Of a DNA stretch of 7,725 nucleotides, positions 5,284 to 7,725 are shown piece after piece. The DNA is taken from positions 1-7,725 of the forward strand of contig CAZPQV010000086.1 of NCBI GenBank assembly GCA_964588705.1, read 5' to 3'. The DNA comes from CAZPQV01 sp964588705 (GTDB lineage: Bacteria; Bacteroidota; Bacteroidia; Flavobacteriales; Weeksellaceae). How positions within the stretch are numbered: the stretch's first letter is position 1; each line of letters opens with the position of its first letter. A program made the position numbers and the translations under genes. Below the pieces are notes generated by a model. That model searched no databases and had not been told where the DNA came from. It saw only the letters and a program-made list of their open reading frames with translations.

Positions 5284-6399
5284 TTAGTGTGCTCCTTCGT
5301 GCTCGTGGTCTGCAACTGCTAAACCAATAAATAAAGCGGAAAGAACGGTAAAAATATACGCCTGCAGAATTCCTACAAGTAACTCAAGCACTGAAATAAA
5401 TAATGCTAAAGGCACGGAAGCAAATCCTAAAAGCGGAGATTTAAAGATAAAGATCAGCGACATAATTGCTAGGATCATAATGTGACCTGCAGTTACGTTC
5501 GCAAAAAGTCGCATCATCAGTGCAAATGGCTTCGTGAAAACACCAATGATTTCAATCGGAACCATAATTGGGTAAAGCAAAACAGGAACCGGTGGTGTGA
5601 AGATGTGCTTCCAGTAATCTTTATTCGCACTAAACAATGTGATTAATAATGTGATGATTGATAAAACTGCAGTTGTTGCAATGTTACCGGTAAGGTTTGT
5701 TCCGAACGGTGCGAAAGGAATTAACCCAAAATAGTTGTTGAACCAGATGAAGAAGAATACCGTTAATAAATAAGGCATGAACTTCTTATATTTTGCAGGT
5801 CCAATATTTGGAATTGCCACTTCATCTCTGATGAAAAGAACAATCGGCTCCATAAACTTCCCGATTCCCTTAGGAACCAAAGTTTTCTTATAGTTTTTCG
5901 CCATGCTTCCAAAAATCAGGAACAGGAAAAACATTGCAATAAAAATTGCTGCTACATTTTTTGTAATAGAAAAATCGTAGAATGAATTCTCGATGGTATG
6001 ATCACCGCTAATCATTGAGAACAGTGCAGCACGGTTCAGTCCTTTTGTAGAAACAATTTGTCCGTGATCCATTGTATAACCTTCGTGCTCGTGTCCGTGT
6101 GCGGTTTTGCTCGACATGAAGAATTTCCATCCTTCTTTGTCTTTCAAGATTACCGGAAGTGGAATTGAAATGTGTTTTTCGTTTTCTTTTCCTTCGTTAA
6201 GCGTTGCAATATGCCATTCGTTAGAATCTCCGATATGGCTCATAATCATTGACTTAGCATCGAATTCTTTCTCATTACCCTCAGTTGTCTGTTCTGTTGC
6301 CGGTGCTGTTTGTGCTTCGGTTTCGTGCTGTGCGTAAGTGAAAACGCTAGAAAGCATCAGAAAAACTGCAAAAAATAATGAAGAAATTCTCTTGTTCAT
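5284..6399 (-). CDS. atpB: ATP synthase Fo a subunit with signal peptide and exported N-terminal segment
   Basis: Encodes a 371-residue a subunit, the stator half of the proton channel. Residues 1-23 form a signal peptide (MNKRISSLFFAVFLMLSSVF...) with probable cleavage TYA-Q. Residues 24-147 form an exported, polar segment with Glu/Thr-rich sequence and a His-rich run (AHGHEHEGYTMDHG, 100-113). The membrane channel part starts near 148; its essential Arg is R297 in KPFALMMRLFANVTAGH, and the last helices carry E339 and Q346 in LELLVGILQAYIF. The C-terminus is again His-rich (DHEHEGAH). E. coli a is 271 residues; the extra 100 are at the N-terminus, an organisation I know from Bacteroidota. 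It is the first of the six recognised atp genes and has its own promoter immediately upstream. Confidence 0.96.
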   Translation of the reverse strand: MNKRISSLFFAVFLMLSSVFTYAQHETEAQTAPATEQTTEGNEKEFDAKSMIMSHIGDSNEWHIATLNEGKENEKHISIPLPVILKDKEGWKFFMSSKTAHGHEHEGYTMDHGQIVSTKGLNRAALFSMISGDHTIENSFYDFSITKNVAAIFIAMFFLFLIFGSMAKNYKKTLVPKGIGKFMEPIVLFIRDEVAIPNIGPAKYKKFMPYLLTVFFFIWFNNYFGLIPFAPFGTNLTGNIATTAVLSIITLLITLFSANKDYWKHIFTPPVPVLLYPIMVPIEIIGVFTKPFALMMRLFANVTAGHIMILAIMSLIFIFKSPLLGFASVPLALFISVLELLVGILQAYIFTVLSALFIGLAVADHEHEGAH

Positions 6400-6403
6400 A
6401 TCT

Positions 6404-6411
6404 CAAATTTA
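6404..6411 (-). promoter_or_regulatory. Second -7-like match close to the atpB start
   Basis: The minus strand reads TAAATTTG only 4 bases before the atpB ATG. It matches TAnnTTTG but has no TTG at proper spacing and would give a leaderless message, so it is the weaker of the two candidates. Confidence 0.2.
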
Positions 6412-6419
6412 TCGGTGTG

Positions 6420-6450
6420 CAAATATATTGAATTTCTTAAAACTTACCAA
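6420..6450 (-). promoter_or_regulatory. atp operon promoter
   Basis: On the minus strand TTG (6448-6450), a 20-base spacer and TATATTTG (6420-6427) match the flavobacterial consensus TTG-N17-23-TAnnTTTG in both elements. Transcription would start near 6414-6415 and leave a leader of about 15 bases before atpB. This is the only promoter in the window with both elements at proper spacing. Confidence 0.65.
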
Positions 6451-6480
6451 TACCAAAAATTGATTTTTATCACTAATTTT

Positions 6481-6750
6481 CTACGAATTATTTATAACAC
6501 GAATTACCTTATAATAAATCGCAAATGTCGCTGCAAGAAAAACAGCAATGAGAATAAGAAAATTGGTGGTATTCTTCTCAATAATAAAGAGCCAGAAAAT
6601 TATCCAAACTAAATCTTTTCCCACATTTACGCCCAAAAACTTCATTGCAGGATTTTCTTTTTTAAGCAAATATTTTTTAAAAATAAAAAATACCAACACA
6701 TTCAGAAGAGAAATGGAAAGTATAAGCAGAACAATTTGCAGAAAATTCAT
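6481..6750 (-). CDS. Small membrane protein of unknown function, AtpI-like position
   Basis: From the ATG at 6748-6750 the product has 89 residues, with three hydrophobic stretches at about 3-24, 47-57 (short) and 62-80, and the basic linker KKYLLKKENPAMKF between the first two. The middle segment carries charged flanks (GKDLVWIIFWLFIIEKN). I do not recognise the family. It lies 81 bases upstream of atpB on the same strand, where bacteria often encode AtpI/AtpZ-like proteins that help Fo assembly or cation entry, and its size and topology would fit, so an AtpI-like role is a guess from position. A start 24 bases earlier (MKDAYLCR) is possible, but a TATCTTTG promoter element lies within those codons, so I prefer the shorter form, which would be leaderless or nearly so. 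Confidence 0.65.
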   Translation of the reverse strand: MNFLQIVLLILSISLLNVLVFFIFKKYLLKKENPAMKFLGVNVGKDLVWIIFWLFIIEKNTTNFLILIAVFLAATFAIYYKVIRVINNS

Positions 6751-6754
6751 CCTA

Positions 6755-6762
6755 CAAAGATA
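6755..6762 (-). promoter_or_regulatory. -7 element for the small membrane protein gene
   Basis: The minus strand reads TATCTTTG, an exact TAnnTTTG match identical to the element at 1214-1221. It ends 4 bases before the ATG at 6750, so the message would start at or within a base or two of the start codon. No TTG is present at 17-23 bases upstream. Confidence 0.4.
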
Positions 6763-6793
6763 GGCATCTTTCATATAATTGATTGAAATTCCT

Positions 6794-6801
6794 TAATTTT
6801 G
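6794..6801 (+). promoter_or_regulatory. -7 element of ffh
   Basis: TAATTTTG matches TAnnTTTG. A start near 6806 would leave a leader of about 15 bases (CCACAAATAAAAATT), A-rich with no Shine-Dalgarno site, as usual in Bacteroidota. No clear TTG lies at 17-23 bases upstream. It is about 30 bases from the oppositely directed element at 6755-6762. Confidence 0.5.
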
Positions 6802-6820
6802 CAAACCACAAATAAAAATT

Positions 6821-7725
6821 ATGTTTCAGAGTTTACAGGACAAATTAGATAAGGCGTTACATAATATTGCCGGACGCGGAAAAATTACCGAAATCAACGT
6901 TGCGGAAACCGTAAAAGAAATCAGAAGAGCGTTGGTGGATGCCGACGTTAACTATAAAGTTGCTAAAGACCTCACCAAAAGAGTTCAGGATAAAGCGTTA
7001 GGACAAAACGTTCTTACGAGTTTGACTCCGGGACAGTTGATGACGAAAATCGTTCACGACGAATTGGTGGATTTAATGGGAGGAACACAGGAAGGCATAA
7101 ATCTTTCAGGAAAACCTTCTGTGGTTCTTATCGCTGGACTTCAGGGTTCGGGTAAAACCACTTTCTCCGGAAAATTAGCACATTACCTGAAGCAAAAAAG
7201 AAGCAAAAAACCTTTATTGGTAGCCTGCGACGTTTACAGACCCGCAGCAATCGAGCAGTTAAAAGTTCTTGGTGAGCAGATTAATGTTCCGGTTTATACG
7301 GAGGAAGGTGCAACCAATCCTTCTGCTATTGCTGAAAATGCGGTGAAGTTTGCAAAAGAAAACCATCACGATGTGGTAATCGTCGATACTGCAGGACGTT
7401 TGGCAATCGATGAGCAAATGATGAATGAGATTAAATCTGTTCACTACTTCATTAAGCCGGATGAAACGCTTTTCGTGGTAGACTCCATGACAGGTCAGGA
7501 TGCCGTGAATACTGCAAAAGCGTTCAACGATGCATTAAATTTTGATGGTGTTGTTCTTACCAAATTAGACGGTGATACACGAGGTGGTGCTGCGCTTACG
7601 ATTCGCTCCGTGGTTGAAAAACCAATCAAATTCATCTCCACCGGTGAGAAAATGGAAGCCCTGGATCTGTTCTACCCCGAAAGAATGGCAGACAGGATTC
7701 TTGGGATGGGTGACGTAGTTTCCCT
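6821..7725 (+). CDS. ffh: Signal recognition particle GTPase Ffh (5' part)
   Basis: Ffh binds signal sequences and SRP RNA and delivers nascent membrane proteins to FtsY and the translocon. The window holds the first 301 codons, open to the edge. The N domain (about 1-95) begins MFQSLQDKLDKALHNIAGRG with EIRRALVDADVNYKV. The G domain shows G1 GLQGSGKT (106-113), the SRP-specific DVYRPAA (137-143), G3 DTAGR (189-193), G4 TKLDGD (247-252) and the closing STGEKMEALD (273-282). FtsY is excluded by the lack of an acidic N-terminal A domain and by the MFQSLQDKL start. The methionine-rich M domain that binds SRP RNA and signal peptides must lie beyond the window. It is divergent from the small membrane protein gene, with 70 bases between the start codons. 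Confidence 0.96.
   Translation, partial: MFQSLQDKLDKALHNIAGRGKITEINVAETVKEIRRALVDADVNYKVAKDLTKRVQDKALGQNVLTSLTPGQLMTKIVHDELVDLMGGTQEGINLSGKPSVVLIAGLQGSGKTTFSGKLAHYLKQKRSKKPLLVACDVYRPAAIEQLKVLGEQINVPVYTEEGATNPSAIAENAVKFAKENHHDVVIVDTAGRLAIDEQMMNEIKSVHYFIKPDETLFVVDSMTGQDAVNTAKAFNDALNFDGVVLTKLDGDTRGGAALTIRSVVEKPIKFISTGEKMEALDLFYPERMADRILGMGDVVS

Noticed and set aside
6415..6612. 65-codon plus-strand ORF across the atpB upstream region
   Set aside because: It overlaps the atp promoter and the small membrane protein gene on the other strand, and the product is low-complexity Asn/Lys/Ile.
7259..7444. 61-codon minus-strand ORF inside ffh
   Set aside because: It is antisense to the G domain and shows no family features.
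1..7725. Mobile elements, CRISPR, tRNA or rRNA
   Set aside because: No transposase, integrase, spaced repeats or RNA-gene sequence could be recognised on either strand.

Overview
The window is a piece of a Bacteroidota genome, most likely Flavobacteriales and close to the Chryseobacterium/Kaistella group (Weeksellaceae). The evidence is the gene order atpB-E-F-H-A-G without atpD/atpC, an atpB product with a signal peptide and a long exported N-terminal segment, AT-rich A-tract leaders in place of Shine-Dalgarno sites, promoter elements of the flavobacterial TAnnTTTG type, and protein sequences of flavobacterial character. It is draft sequence: a run of 10 N lies inside atpA.

Layout. Positions 41-943 (minus) hold a secreted or lipoprotein-type Bacteroidota protein of unknown function, split by an in-frame TAA at 503-505 and lacking a conventional start in front of its complete signal peptide. 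Positions 944-1316 hold no conventional gene but are dense in signals on the minus strand: the terminator of the atp operon, a 9-bp dyad, a TAnnTTTG element, a possible ~110-nt transcript with a 17-codon ORF, and a second terminator-like hairpin. Positions 1317-6399 (minus) are the F1Fo ATP synthase operon, transcribed atpB (a), atpE (c), atpF (b), atpH (delta), atpA (alpha, with assembly gap), atpG (gamma). The beta and epsilon genes are absent, as is usual in this phylum. Two intercistronic hairpins (atpE/atpF and atpA/atpG) interrupt the operon. Positions 6481-6750 (minus) encode a small membrane protein of unknown function in the position where AtpI-like proteins often lie. Positions 6821-7725 (plus) are the start of ffh, the SRP GTPase, divergently transcribed and cut by the window edge.

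How the genes work together. a, b and c form the Fo membrane motor; delta and the b stalk hold alpha3beta3 still while gamma turns with the c ring. Beta and epsilon must come from another locus. A promoter with both elements at consensus spacing sits just upstream of atpB, so the six genes can be transcribed as a unit ending at the hairpin at 1272-1295. I found no mobile element, CRISPR array, tRNA or rRNA. The most unusual material is not the ATP synthase genes themselves but the possible small transcript with its upstream dyad, the long hairpin after atpE, and the doubly disrupted lipoprotein gene.
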